A DNA stretch of 34,786 nt from an uncultured Bacteroidales bacterium (GTDB lineage: Bacteria; Bacteroidota; Bacteroidia; Bacteroidales; Bacteroidaceae): the NCBI GenBank assembly GCA_902788315.1, contig CADAJS010000038.1:1-34786 (forward strand), in the 5' to 3' direction. Below are positions 25,855 through 34,743 of the stretch, piece by piece. Both the position numbers and the translations under genes were made by a program. Under the pieces are notes generated by a model, which was not told the DNA's origin, searched no databases, and was given only the letters and a program-made list of their open reading frames with translations. The first letter of the stretch is position 1. Each line of letters starts with the position of its first letter.

Positions 25855-25878
25855 CGTCACCAGATTACTATGGAACAA

Positions 25879-25919
25879 AACCAAGCAGCCCCCGGCACAA
25901 TGTCGGGGGCTGCGTGGTT
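25879..25919. terminator. Terminator between the hydrolase and rny
   Basis: A 13-bp stem (25885-25897 with 25901-25913, core GCAGCCCCCG) with a CAA loop is extended by AACCA/TGGTT after one mismatch. It lies 24 bp after the hydrolase stop and 31 bp before the convergent rny stop, so it may serve both. Confidence 0.8.
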
Positions 25920-25950
25920 CTGTATGTATAATGCCAAAGGCACCTCGCGC

Positions 25951-27513
25951 CTACTTGGCAAAGGCAACCGAGCGTGTCTCGCGAATCACCGTAATCTTTA
26001 CCTGGCCGGGATAGGTCATTTCGTTCTGAATCTTGGTGGCGATTTCGGCACTCAGCTGCTCCGTCTGCTTGTCGTCAATCTTGTCGGCACCCACGATTAC
26101 ACGCAGCTCACGACCAGCCTGAATGGCATACGTTTTCACCACGCCGGGATAGCTCATGGCGATGTTCTCCAAGTCTTTCAGACGCTTGATGTATGCCTCG
26201 ACAATTTCGCGGCGAGCACCTGGACGTGCACCACTGATGGCATCGCACACCTGCACGATGGGGGCTATCAGTGTGGTCATCTCTATCTCCTCATGGTGAG
26301 CTCCGATGGCATTTACGATATCGGGCTTCTCCTTATACTTCTCGGCCAACTTGGCACCATAGAGTGCGTGGGGCATCTCGGGTTCCTCGTCGGGCACTTT
26401 GCCAATATCGTGCAAGAGTCCGGCACGCTTTGCCTTCTTCGGGTTTAAGCCCAGTTCGCTGGCCATCACCGCACAGAGGTTGGCAGTCTCACGGGCATGC
26501 TGCAGCAGGTTCTGTCCGTAGCTGCTGCGATACTTCATCTTACCGATGAGACGTACCAGTTCGGGATGCAGGCCGTGCACGCCCAGGTCGATAGTCGTGC
26601 GCTTACCGGTCTCCATGATCTCCTCGTCCACTTGTTTCTTCACCTTGGCCACCACCTCTTCGATGCGTGCGGGGTGGATGCGTCCGTCGGCCACCAGCTG
26701 ATGCAGGGCCAGACGGCATACCTCGCGACGTACAGGGTCGAAGCCACTGATTACGATCGCCTCGGGCGTGTCGTCCACCACGATTTCCACGCCGGCTGCT
26801 GCCTCAAGTGCACGGATATTACGACCCTCACGACCGATGATACGGCCCTTCACCTCGTCATTGTCGATATGGAAGATGGTGACGCTGTTCTCCACGGCTG
26901 TCTCTGTAGCCACACGCTGGATGGTCTGGATGATGATGCGCTTAGCTTCCTTGTTTGCTGTCATCTTGGCATCATCCATAATCTCATTGATATAGGCAGC
27001 AGCATTCGTCTTGGCCTCGTCCTTGAGAGTCTCCACAAGGCGTTCGCGGGCCTCGTCGGCACTCAGGCCGGAAATTTCCTCAAGCTTCGTACGTTCCTGC
27101 TCCAGCAGGCTATTCTGTCGCAGGGTCAGTTCTTCCTCCTTCTTCTGGAGTACTGCCTGCTGGGTCTCCATGCGCTGGCGCTGTGCGTCCATCTCCTGTC
27201 GTTTACGTGTCAGTTCGTCTTGGCGCTGGTTGAGCGTCATTTCGCGCTGCTTCACACGATTCTCTGCCTGCTGTATCTGCTGGTTGCGCTGGCGCACTTC
27301 CTTCTCCAGCTCAGCCTTCTTGCTCAGGAACTTGTCCTTGACTTCGAGCAGTTTCTCCTGCTTTATCACCTCAGCCTCTTTCTCTGCTGCATCACGTGCC
27401 TCAGCCTCGAGCGCCTTACGCTTTCCGGGCACAAATACGAAATACCAAGCCGTCACCAGTACCGCAAAAGCGAGAATGCCGATGCCGACCGCTATCAAAA
27501 TATCAATTGTCAT
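25951..27513 (-). CDS. rny: Ribonuclease Y
   Basis: RNase Y is a membrane-anchored endoribonuclease that starts mRNA decay. The 520-residue product has one N-terminal membrane helix (about 4-28), a long Glu/Gln/Arg-rich coiled coil to about residue 195, a KH domain with [15 protein letters not shown], and an HD domain with HDIGK from residue 368 followed by GAHHEE. Length and order are those of the family. It is the third gene of a leftward operon after the coiled-coil protein and zapA. The rny-zapA pairing is recurrent in Bacteroidetes. Confidence 0.96.
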   Translation of the reverse strand: MTIDILIAVGIGILAFAVLVTAWYFVFVPGKRKALEAEARDAAEKEAEVIKQEKLLEVKDKFLSKKAELEKEVRQRNQQIQQAENRVKQREMTLNQRQDELTRKRQEMDAQRQRMETQQAVLQKKEEELTLRQNSLLEQERTKLEEISGLSADEARERLVETLKDEAKTNAAAYINEIMDDAKMTANKEAKRIIIQTIQRVATETAVENSVTIFHIDNDEVKGRIIGREGRNIRALEAAAGVEIVVDDTPEAIVISGFDPVRREVCRLALHQLVADGRIHPARIEEVVAKVKKQVDEEIMETGKRTTIDLGVHGLHPELVRLIGKMKYRSSYGQNLLQHARETANLCAVMASELGLNPKKAKRAGLLHDIGKVPDEEPEMPHALYGAKLAEKYKEKPDIVNAIGAHHEEIEMTTLIAPIVQVCDAISGARPGARREIVEAYIKRLKDLENIAMSYPGVVKTYAIQAGRELRVIVGADKIDDKQTEQLSAEIATKIQNEMTYPGQVKITVIRETRSVAFAK

Positions 27514-27562
27514 GTGTAATTAAGTTAAATGTTCGTAAATTGGAGTCATTCTCTTTTCTGTT

Positions 27563-27865
27563 TCATTTCTCTTGGTTCAGTGCGGACTCCAACTCCGTGA
27601 GCAAAGGTCTCAGCCGTTCCACGATGGGCGTGGTGTCCATCGTCGCCTCCTGCTGCTTGAGGCGTACCGCGACATCCAGCACCGTCATCACGAGATACAT
27701 CTCTGTGGACTGGTTCCGGTAATTGCTCGTATAGTAGTTGTACCTCTCCTTTATCAGCTTTTCAGCCTGACGGTACACGTATTCGTCGGCACGACGCACG
27801 GTCATGGGCAAGGTCCATGTACCGAATCGGAGGGTTATGGATAACGTATCGTTCTGCTCTGCCAT
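27563..27865 (-). CDS. zapA: Cell division protein ZapA
   Basis: ZapA binds FtsZ and bundles its filaments at the division ring. The 100-residue product has the N-terminal beta domain (SITLRFGTWTLPMTVRRADEYVYRQAEKLI) and a C-terminal helix (LVMTVLDVAVRLKQQ and on) that forms the coiled coil. It lies 3 bp after the upstream coiled-coil gene and 49 bp before rny. Confidence 0.85.
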   Translation of the reverse strand: MAEQNDTLSITLRFGTWTLPMTVRRADEYVYRQAEKLIKERYNYYTSNYRNQSTEMYLVMTVLDVAVRLKQQEATMDTTPIVERLRPLLTELESALNQEK

Positions 27866-27868
27866 GTT

Positions 27869-28165
27869 TTATTCTGTTTTTAGCATTGCGATACATTTGT
27901 CGATGTCTCGCACCATTTTCGAGATACGACTGCGAATCTGCTTTGTGTCATCGTCGGCCATATCTACATACTTTGCTATCTTGAGATGAGCATAATCTTC
28001 CTGTAATTTCTTATTGTTGTCCTGGAGCCTGCGTATCTGCGCTTCGGCCTCGTCCAGCTGATGCCGCATCTGGGCAATCTCCTGCCGCAGCTGCTGGTGG
28101 AGCATCAGCATCTGACGCGTGCGTGTTTCTATACGCAACACCATGTCAGTCAATTGGGCATCCAT
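27869..28165 (-). CDS. Coiled-coil protein upstream of zapA
   Basis: The 98-residue product is nearly all helical, with a coiled coil rich in Gln, Glu and Arg from about 15 to 60. It starts MDAQLTDMVLRIETRTRQML. No named family is certain; its position directly before zapA and its size suggest a division-associated partner comparable to ZapB, which is inference only. First gene of the rny operon. Confidence 0.75.
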   Translation of the reverse strand: MDAQLTDMVLRIETRTRQMLMLHQQLRQEIAQMRHQLDEAEAQIRRLQDNNKKLQEDYAHLKIAKYVDMADDDTKQIRSRISKMVRDIDKCIAMLKTE

Positions 28166-28201
28166 GACGCTATCTTTGTCTTATCTTCGTAATTTTGTGT
28201 A

Positions 28202-28232
28202 CAAAGGTATTATATTTCCCGCGATATACAAA
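28202..28232 (-). promoter_or_regulatory. Promoter of the coiled-coil/zapA/rny operon
   Basis: On the minus strand TTTG (28232-28229), a 19-bp spacer and TACCTTTG (28209-28202), an excellent match. The start codon follows 37 bp downstream. Confidence 0.8.
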
Positions 28233-28233
28233 A

Positions 28234-28857
28234 TTATTCTTCACTATTTTTACGAGGTTCTTTCTTGGCAAGCATCACGATGGTATGTACATATTCCGTC
28301 ATCCATGCTTCGCTATAGCCGAGTGCAGCCTGGTATTTACGCAAGGCCACACACGTACGGCGCACGCCCTCGTCCTTCCAGTCGTTCTTGGTCATTACTT
28401 CGTGTACCTGCTTGGCCACCATCTCCTTCAGCGCTCCGCTGAAGAACTTGGGCAAGCGGAATTTCCACTGCATCAGATTGCCCATGAGCATCATCAGGTC
28501 TTGGCTGAAGCCCTGGAACATGGCCAGGTAGCTCTGTACGTCTTGCACCCGTCGGCAACGTTTCTTCACACTGGCATCCACCTCGTCGAAGAATGTCGAG
28601 CTGACGCCATAGATGTCCTGAATGAGTTTCTTGCAACTCTTCTTCTCTCCCAGTCCCAGTTTGTTGTTGAGCGTGGGCACATGATACGTCTGCTTGAAGA
28701 TTCGCAGGTCGGGCAGTGCACCCAGGTTGTTGATACCCAACTGAGCAGCTATCACGGCTTGATAGTACACACGGATGAGCAGCATGAAGTCCTCCATGCC
28801 TCCCACGCGCGCCTCATCATCCGACTTTTTCTTGAATAATTTGCTCCAAAATGACAT
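28234..28857 (-). CDS. Uncharacterised protein, probably cytoplasmic
   Basis: A 207-residue product with no signal peptide or membrane helix; it begins MSFWSKLFKKKSDDEARVGG. It is mainly helical, Met- and Lys-rich, with conserved-looking segments LPDLRIFKQTYHVP and KKLIQDIYGVSSTFFDEVD. I do not recognise the family. It starts 41 bp after the sugar transferase gene on the same strand and probably shares its promoter. The downstream zapA-rny promoter abuts its stop codon. Confidence 0.75.
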   Translation of the reverse strand: MSFWSKLFKKKSDDEARVGGMEDFMLLIRVYYQAVIAAQLGINNLGALPDLRIFKQTYHVPTLNNKLGLGEKKSCKKLIQDIYGVSSTFFDEVDASVKKRCRRVQDVQSYLAMFQGFSQDLMMLMGNLMQWKFRLPKFFSGALKEMVAKQVHEVMTKNDWKDEGVRRTCVALRKYQAALGYSEAWMTEYVHTIVMLAKKEPRKNSEE

Positions 28858-28898
28858 ATTCCTATACCTTATTATATATATAGATGATTTTTATGAGT

Positions 28899-29807
28899 TC
28901 ACTCCCATCGGTTCATGCCGCAATATGTTCGCAACAGGATCTGCAGGTCGGTCCACGGCGTCCAATGCTGGTCGTACCATACGTCGTCGGCCACCATATT
29001 CTCAAGTGCCGACAGTTCGCGCTTCTGTTCCCGATGTGAGCAGACGCGTGACCACTGCGTGAGCCCTGGTTTGGGCCAACGGCGGACGTGATATCTGTCG
29101 GCCAATGCCAGATACGGCTCGATGCTTTCTGCCGTGAGGAGCGGCATCCCGACCAACGACATTTCGCCGAACAGGACGTTCAGCAGCTGAGGCATCGAGT
29201 CGAGGCGTGAAGGCGTCTGCCCTTCAGCCAGCCTGAACGTGAGGCAGTGGAACACCTTCCCGTCAGGGCCGGAACACTTCTGGCGCGCAAACACCGGTCC
29301 GGGGCTCTTGCGTTTTATCTTCACCGCTCGCACCACATACACCAGCGGGAACACCGTCAGCAGCAGTATCGCGCAGACGAGCACATCACCAGCACGTTTA
29401 AACATGCACCAGCACGGGCTGCACAGGAGAGGCCGGCAGGGTGTCAGCAGCGACATTCCGCCCCGACGCTCGACACTCATCCTGCGATGCAACGAGGAAA
29501 TGCCGCTCGGGACGAAGGTGAACCGGACATGCAGCTCCTCACAGAGGTAGCACAGGCGTTTCAGGTCGCCGCCCCTCATCGCCGCCGATGTACAGCACAC
29601 CTCCTTCACCTCCGGGTGTTGGCGCAGGAAGCCCTCGACAGCATCCCAGTCATAACGCTGCCACGAGGCCGATTCATCCACGAAGGGTTCGTCCGACACG
29701 AACAGCGCATCCACAGCGATGCACGCATCACGACACGTCCACTCATCATGCAGCTCGCGGAGTTCTTCCGCCTCGCCTATGAGTATTACATGCTTTCTTC
29801 TCTTCAT
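28899..29807 (-). CDS. Atypical bacterial sugar transferase
   Basis: Related to phosphoglycosyl transferases that load the first sugar phosphate onto undecaprenyl phosphate for capsule or exopolysaccharide. From MKRRKHVILIGE (302 residues; an upstream ATG at 29834 is possible) there is a nucleotide-fold-like domain to about 120, then FKRAGDVLVCAILLLTVFPL (membrane segment), SPGPVFARQK, and LDSMPQLLNVLFGEMSLVG. Several signature positions differ: the catalytic Asp-Glu of LDELPQ is Asp-Ser (Asp at about 203), GPRP is GMPL, KFRTM is TFRLA, and KPGITG is KPGLTQ. The N-terminal membrane bundle of the WbaP type is missing. It may be inactive, or active with altered chemistry. It is divergent from the Wzc-type gene. 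Confidence 0.8.
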   Translation of the reverse strand: MKRRKHVILIGEAEELRELHDEWTCRDACIAVDALFVSDEPFVDESASWQRYDWDAVEGFLRQHPEVKEVCCTSAAMRGGDLKRLCYLCEELHVRFTFVPSGISSLHRRMSVERRGGMSLLTPCRPLLCSPCWCMFKRAGDVLVCAILLLTVFPLVYVVRAVKIKRKSPGPVFARQKCSGPDGKVFHCLTFRLAEGQTPSRLDSMPQLLNVLFGEMSLVGMPLLTAESIEPYLALADRYHVRRWPKPGLTQWSRVCSHREQKRELSALENMVADDVWYDQHWTPWTDLQILLRTYCGMNRWE

Positions 29808-29852
29808 CTCTGTGGTTTCCTTTTCCGTGAACAATACTATGCACTCTTGGCT

Positions 29853-29861
29853 GCAAAGTTA
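29853..29861 (-). promoter_or_regulatory. -7 box of the sugar transferase gene
   Basis: On the minus strand TAACTTTGC matches TAnnTTTG. It lies 46 bp before the preferred start and 19 bp before the upstream alternative, which favours the inner start slightly. Confidence 0.55.
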
Positions 29862-29954
29862 CACATATTTTTTCAAATAAAGGCAGATTTGGATAAAATC
29901 ACGCTTTTTTACATCATTTATAAATGTTTCCTTCGTTCTATAGTTTTTTTTTTA

Positions 29955-29962
29955 TACCTTTG
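29955..29962 (+). promoter_or_regulatory. -7 box of the Wzc-type gene
   Basis: TACCTTTG after a T-rich run, 76 bp before the ATG. The -33 element is not clear. Confidence 0.6.
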
Positions 29963-30037
29963 CACCCGCATTATGTGCCCACAGGCGATACGTTCGCCGA
30001 CGATTTTTGGAAAAAAAAGAAATTATCATAATAAAAC

Positions 30038-32497
30038 ATGGCAGATTACATTGAGAAACAAAATGCGGAAGTGGAAGAAAGCGGAGGCTTCCAGCTAAAG
30101 GAACTTTGGACAATCGTCGTGCTCAACTGGCAATGGATTGCCATATCGGCATTCATCGCGCTGTGCCTGGCCTTTGCCTACCTTCGCTACACACATCCCG
30201 TCTATTCCTCGTCCATGAAGATTCTGATCAAGGACGAGGACAAGAAGAAGTTCGCCAACGGGCAGATGTCGTTGGAGAACATGGGACTTATTTCCAACAG
30301 CAACGGCTTTGACAACGAGTTGGAGATTCTGCGCAGCACGAGCATCAGTACCCGAGTGGTCAAGAAGCTGAAGCTCTACGTGAGATACTACATTCAGGGA
30401 CGTATTCGCAAAAGCGAGTTGTACAAGGACTCCCCCATCATCATCGACATGCCGGAGCAGGAACTGAACGAACTCGAATGCCGCATCGGACTGAAGATAA
30501 CGAAGGCAGACCAGAAGTATAACGTCGAGGGACGCATCTATGTCCCCGGCGAGGAAGACCCCATCGAGTTCAGCCACGAAGTGACCAGCCTGCCCAGCAC
30601 CATCAGTACGCCTGCCGGCACCGTGATGCTGCAGCCCAATCCCGGCTATGAGATGGACGAGCACGCCCTATACGCATCCATCGTTCCGCCAGTAGCTGCA
30701 GGCCGAGCTTGCGTCAAAAGTCTCTCGGCAGCCGCCACCAGCAAGACGACCACCGTGGCCAATGTCTCCTACCTCGACACGAACCGCGAACGTGCCATCG
30801 ACTACCTGACCGAGCTCATGAAGAGCTACAACGAGGATGCCAATGAGGACAAGAACGAAGTGGCCATGAAGACCGAGGAATTCATCAAGGAGCGTCTCGA
30901 TACGATTCGTGGCGAGCTGGACATGACCGAGGGTGAGCTGGAGACCTACAAGAAGAACAACGAACTGGTCAACCTGGCCAACGATGCCACGGACGCCCTG
31001 ACCAACATCAACGATTACCGCAAACAGCAGACCGAGCTTCAGACACAGATCAACATCGTCAACGGCCTCATCAACTGGATGAGCAAGCCCAACAACATGC
31101 AGGACGTCATCCCCGCCAACCTCGGTATCAACGATGCCAACCTCAACAAGATGATCAGCGAATACAACGAATTCGTGCTCCTGCGTAACCGTCTGCTCAA
31201 GAGTTCCAGCGAGGATCACGCCTATGTACAGCGCCTGACGGCTCAGATCGAAGAGATGTGGCCGTCCATCAAGATGAGCGTGGAAGCTATCAAGGAAGAC
31301 CTCGACATGCAGAAGCGCAGCATCGACAAGCAGTACAACCGCTTCAGCGGCCGTATCGGAAGCACTCCCACCCAAGAGCGCGTGCTGAACAACTTCACCC
31401 GCCAGCAAGAGATTAAGGCCGGCCTCTACCTGATGCTGCTACAGAAGCGCGAGGAGAACTTCATCTCCCTGGCCAGCACGGCAGCCAAGGCACGCATCAT
31501 CGACGCCCCGCAGTATAACGGCAAGGTATCGCCCAAGAGTCAGCTGATCATGCTGGCAGCCCTGATCCTCGGCCTCGGATTCCCCATCGGCATCATCTAC
31601 CTGCGCAACCTCCTGCGCTTCCGCATCGAGGGCCGCGACGACCTGGACAAGCTCACGAAGATTCCCGTCCTGGCCGACATCCCCATGGCCAGCAGAGACA
31701 AGGACGGCGAGCGAGCCCTCGTGGTGCAGGAGAATAGCAACGACATGATGGAGGAAGCCTTCCGCGGACTGCGAACCAACCTGCGCTTTGTCCTCGAGGG
31801 AGGCAAGAAGGTGATTGCCGGCACGAGCTGTATCCCGGGCGAGGGCAAGACATTCGTCACCACCAACCTGGCCATGTCACTCGCCCTGATGGGCAAGCAC
31901 GTCATCGTCGTCGGACTGGACATCCGCAAGCCGCGTCTCGTGCGACTGTTCAACCTGCCGAGCAACAAGAAGGGAATCACCACCTACCTCAGCTCCACCG
32001 AACAGGGCTACGAGCTGCTTGAGGAGCAGATATTCCACGGCGTGGGCAACAAGAACCTCGACGTCCTGCCCGCCGGTGTGATTCCGCCCAACCCCAGCGA
32101 ACTTATTTCGCGCGAGCAGCTCGACCGCGCCATCAACCACCTGCGCGAACACTACGACTACGTGCTGCTCGACACGCCGCCCGTGGGCCTCGTCAGCGAT
32201 ACGCTGTCCATCGGTCGTACAGCCGACATCACGATGTTCGTATGCCGTGCCGACTACACTCCGCGCAGCAGCTTCGAGCTGATTAACAGCCTGAAGGAGG
32301 AGGAAAAGCTCCCCAACGTGAACCTCGTGCTCAACGGTATGGACCTGAAGAAGAAGAAGTACGGCTACTACTACGGCTATGGCAAGTATGGCAAGTACGG
32401 CAAGTACGGACGCTATGGCTACGGCAAGTACGGCAAGTACGGTATCTACGGCCACTACGGCAAGAGCGACGGCGGTACCGAACACACAGAAAAGTAA
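30038..32497 (+). CDS. Wzc-type polysaccharide co-polymerase and tyrosine autokinase
   Basis: Such proteins control capsule or exopolysaccharide polymerisation and export through autophosphorylation of a C-terminal tyrosine cluster. The 819-residue product has a Wzz domain with a first membrane helix (about 31-52), a long helical periplasmic region, a second helix near 510-530 (LIMLAALILGLGFPIGIIYL), and a BY-kinase domain with Walker A PGEGKT at 600-605, Walker A' VVGLDIRKPRL and Walker B YVLLDTPP near 711. The tail from residue 775 has about 14 tyrosines in YGK-type repeats. All kinase motifs are intact. It is followed by a hairpin and then the Wzi-type gene. Confidence 0.94.
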   Translation: MADYIEKQNAEVEESGGFQLKELWTIVVLNWQWIAISAFIALCLAFAYLRYTHPVYSSSMKILIKDEDKKKFANGQMSLENMGLISNSNGFDNELEILRSTSISTRVVKKLKLYVRYYIQGRIRKSELYKDSPIIIDMPEQELNELECRIGLKITKADQKYNVEGRIYVPGEEDPIEFSHEVTSLPSTISTPAGTVMLQPNPGYEMDEHALYASIVPPVAAGRACVKSLSAAATSKTTTVANVSYLDTNRERAIDYLTELMKSYNEDANEDKNEVAMKTEEFIKERLDTIRGELDMTEGELETYKKNNELVNLANDATDALTNINDYRKQQTELQTQINIVNGLINWMSKPNNMQDVIPANLGINDANLNKMISEYNEFVLLRNRLLKSSSEDHAYVQRLTAQIEEMWPSIKMSVEAIKEDLDMQKRSIDKQYNRFSGRIGSTPTQERVLNNFTRQQEIKAGLYLMLLQKREENFISLASTAAKARIIDAPQYNGKVSPKSQLIMLAALILGLGFPIGIIYLRNLLRFRIEGRDDLDKLTKIPVLADIPMASRDKDGERALVVQENSNDMMEEAFRGLRTNLRFVLEGGKKVIAGTSCIPGEGKTFVTTNLAMSLALMGKHVIVVGLDIRKPRLVRLFNLPSNKKGITTYLSSTEQGYELLEEQIFHGVGNKNLDVLPAGVIPPNPSELISREQLDRAINHLREHYDYVLLDTPPVGLVSDTLSIGRTADITMFVCRADYTPRSSFELINSLKEEEKLPNVNLVLNGMDLKKKKYGYYYGYGKYGKYGKYGRYGYGKYGKYGIYGHYGKSDGGTEHTEK
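32360..32465 (+). repeat. Tandem DNA repeat encoding the Tyr-rich tail
   Basis: GGCAAGTA(C/T) units, 9 bp long, encode Gly-Lys-Tyr, interrupted by CGCTATGGC and GGCTAC variants. Such repeats can change length by slippage without shifting frame. Confidence 0.8.
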
Positions 32498-32505
32498 ATC
32501 CCATC

Positions 32506-32552
32506 GCTCTCCCCTGCCCGGACGTCACATGCGCCCCACGGCAGGGGAGAGC
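32506..32552 (+). terminator. Intercistronic hairpin after the Wzc-type gene
   Basis: Perfect 13-bp arms (32506-32518 and 32540-32552, GCTCTCCCCTGCC) with a 21-nt loop, followed by TTTAATT. It lies between two genes of the same direction, 21 bp before the Wzi-type start, so it may be a partial terminator or a processing site that sets relative expression. Confidence 0.65.
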
Positions 32553-32572
32553 CTTTAATTCCACATTGGAAG

Positions 32573-34093
32573 ATGAAAAGACATTGGTATCTTCCCCTGC
32601 TCATCCTCCCCCTGACGGCCTATGCACAGCCCAGCCGCCTGGCGGAGGATGTGTCATACAGTGCCCAGCTGGTGGGCACCGCCGGGAGCGGCAGCCAGGC
32701 ACCCTTCTGGTTCACCAACAATCGTTACGGTCTGGGCGATGCCGAGAATGGCTATGCCTACCTGCGGACCTCCCTCCAGCGTTCCACTGAGGCCGACCGT
32801 CATCGCCACTGGCGTCTGGGCTACGGAGCCGATGCCGTGGTGAGCACCGGGATGCAGAGCCATCTGGTGCTGCAGCAGCTCTATGCCGATGTCGAATGGC
32901 AAGCCCTGCGCCTGAGCGTCGGGCAGAAGGAACGTCCGCTGGAGCTACGCGACCAGCAGCTCTCCACCGGTGGCATGACCACCGGCATCAATGCCCGCCC
33001 CCTGCCCCAGGTGCGTCTCGAGCTACCCCGCTTCTGGACCGTGCCCCGCACCGGCGGCTGGCTCGCCCTGAAAGCCCATGTGGCCTACGGCGCCTATACC
33101 GACAACCGCTGGCAGCGCCACTTCAACGACCACGACCTGCGCTACCTCTACACCACCGGCTCCCTCAACCACTCCAAGGCGCTCTTCGCCCGCGTGGGCA
33201 ACGTCGAACGCTTTCCCCTCACCCTCACCGGCGGGCTCGAGATGAGCTGCCAGTTTGGCGGCACGGGACACAACCTGCGCCAGCGAGTAGGCTTCGGCGG
33301 ACCCGAGTATTACGACGAGAGCCTCCTGGACGGGGTCAAGAGTTTCTGGAACGCCCTCATCCCCGGCGGTGGCGACAGCAACGACGGCGACGTATATTCC
33401 AATCGCGAGGGTAACCACCTGGGCAGTTGGCACACACGCGCAGAATTGCACGGAAGCGGCTGGAGCGGAGCCGTTTACATGGAGCACTTCTTCGAGGACC
33501 AGAGCCAGATGTTCTGGCAGTACGGATGGAAAGACAAGCTCTGGGGCTTCGAACTCACGCCTGCCGAGAATCCCTTCCTCAGCAACCTGGTGGTCGAGTT
33601 TGTGGGCACCATGGACCAGAGCGGCGCCATCTATCACGACCGCACGTCCACCATCCCCGAGCAGATCAGCGGATGCGACCAGTACTACAACAATCACATC
33701 TACGGCGCCTGGCAGCATGCCGGCTTCGTCATGGGCAATCCCCTGCTCTCCTCGCCCATCTACAACGACCGCTTCGGCATGAGCCACAACCTCATGGTCT
33801 ATCACAGCCGCATCCGTGCCTTCCACCTGGGCCTCAGCGGCCAGCCATCGTCCCAGCTCGGATGGCGCATCCTCTACACCCACGAGAAGAGTCTGGGTTC
33901 TTACAATGCCCCCACCCCCGATCCGCAGAAAGCCAACTTCCTGCTCCTCGAGCTCACCTACAAGCCCCGCCGCCTCCAGGGTCTGGCCCTCACGGCCAGC
34001 TATGGACACAACGACGGAAAGATACTGGGCGACAGCAATGCAGCCATGCTCTCCGTGGCCTACAGCGGATGGATTAAACACGAAACACGATGA
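32573..34093 (+). CDS. Wzi-type capsule assembly outer-membrane protein
   Basis: The 506-residue product has a signal peptide (MKRHWYLPLLILPLTAYAQP) and then alternating beta strands typical of an outer-membrane barrel, beginning SYSAQLVGTAGSGSQAPFWF, the opening of Bacteroidetes proteins assigned to the capsule assembly Wzi family. E. coli Wzi is an outer-membrane lectin that helps anchor capsule. Aromatic residues are frequent throughout, and the last strand ends SVAYSGWIKHETR. It follows the Wzc-type gene by 75 bp and overlaps the next gene by 4 bp (ATGA). Confidence 0.85.
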   Translation: MKRHWYLPLLILPLTAYAQPSRLAEDVSYSAQLVGTAGSGSQAPFWFTNNRYGLGDAENGYAYLRTSLQRSTEADRHRHWRLGYGADAVVSTGMQSHLVLQQLYADVEWQALRLSVGQKERPLELRDQQLSTGGMTTGINARPLPQVRLELPRFWTVPRTGGWLALKAHVAYGAYTDNRWQRHFNDHDLRYLYTTGSLNHSKALFARVGNVERFPLTLTGGLEMSCQFGGTGHNLRQRVGFGGPEYYDESLLDGVKSFWNALIPGGGDSNDGDVYSNREGNHLGSWHTRAELHGSGWSGAVYMEHFFEDQSQMFWQYGWKDKLWGFELTPAENPFLSNLVVEFVGTMDQSGAIYHDRTSTIPEQISGCDQYYNNHIYGAWQHAGFVMGNPLLSSPIYNDRFGMSHNLMVYHSRIRAFHLGLSGQPSSQLGWRILYTHEKSLGSYNAPTPDPQKANFLLLELTYKPRRLQGLALTASYGHNDGKILGDSNAAMLSVAYSGWIKHETR

Positions 34094-34545
34094 ACACACA
34101 CACACACTTCCCCGCCCCCCTGCTCCTTGCCCTGCTCCTCGTCATGCTAAGCACAGGCTGCGAAAACAAGCGCGACGACAGCGGCTCGCTCGGCGGCATG
34201 TGGCAACTCACAGAATGGCGGGCCGCAGACGGCACCATAGCCTATCAGAAGCCCGACACCACGCTGTATTATAAGGTACGCCAGAACCTCCTCATGCTGC
34301 AGGAACTGCCTGGCGAGACCGACAGCTACTTCCTCACCCGTTACCACCGCACGCCGGACAGCCTCGTCATCGACCGTCCCTACAAGATTGTCAATAACGC
34401 CGAGCGCGACACCGTGCTCCATCCCATCACCGACCTGCGCCGCTACGGCATTCCTGCCAACGGCCGTCTCCACATCGACGTCCTCCGCTCAGACCGTATG
34501 CTCCTCTCCGGCGAGGAAGGCAAGCTGCTGTTCAGGAAATACTGA
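34090..34545 (+). CDS. Lipocalin-like lipoprotein
   Basis: The 151-residue product has a lipoprotein signal ending LSTGC (Cys at about 24). The mature part starts GGMWQLTEW, the G-x-W opening of lipocalin-like folds, followed by about eight short strands ending in KLLFRKY. This fits the small lipocalin-like Bacteroidetes lipoproteins of unknown ligand. The start overlaps the Wzi-type stop (ATGA), so it probably acts with the capsule export proteins; a polysaccharide-related role is inference. Confidence 0.7.
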   Translation: MNTHTHFPAPLLLALLLVMLSTGCENKRDDSGSLGGMWQLTEWRAADGTIAYQKPDTTLYYKVRQNLLMLQELPGETDSYFLTRYHRTPDSLVIDRPYKIVNNAERDTVLHPITDLRRYGIPANGRLHIDVLRSDRMLLSGEEGKLLFRKY

Positions 34546-34602
34546 CATGATGCAAGTAGATTACGTGATACTGTCCGAGTCTCATAACGTGCCGCGCAGC
34601 GC

Positions 34603-34642
34603 TTTATCACGCGTGATAAACTCTTTTATCACGCGTGATAAA
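34603..34642. promoter_or_regulatory. Two tandem 18-bp perfect palindromes
   Basis: TTTATCACGCGTGATAAA occurs at 34603-34620 and again at 34625-34642, separated by CTCT. The 22-bp centre-to-centre distance is about two helical turns, as for cooperatively bound operators. It lies beyond the lipocalin-like gene, and no gene follows within the window. Confidence 0.7.
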
Positions 34643-34743
34643 GTCCACAGGAACACGTCATGGGAAATAATGCCATGACCGATTAGGGTTTAACCAGACA
34701 GCCCCCGTTCCCATTACCCAAGCCCTAAAGCCGTACCAACATC

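Noticed and set aside
34603..34642. Replication origin with DnaA boxes
   Set aside because: TTTATCAC lacks the TTATCCACA consensus, and there is no dnaA or iteron cluster nearby.
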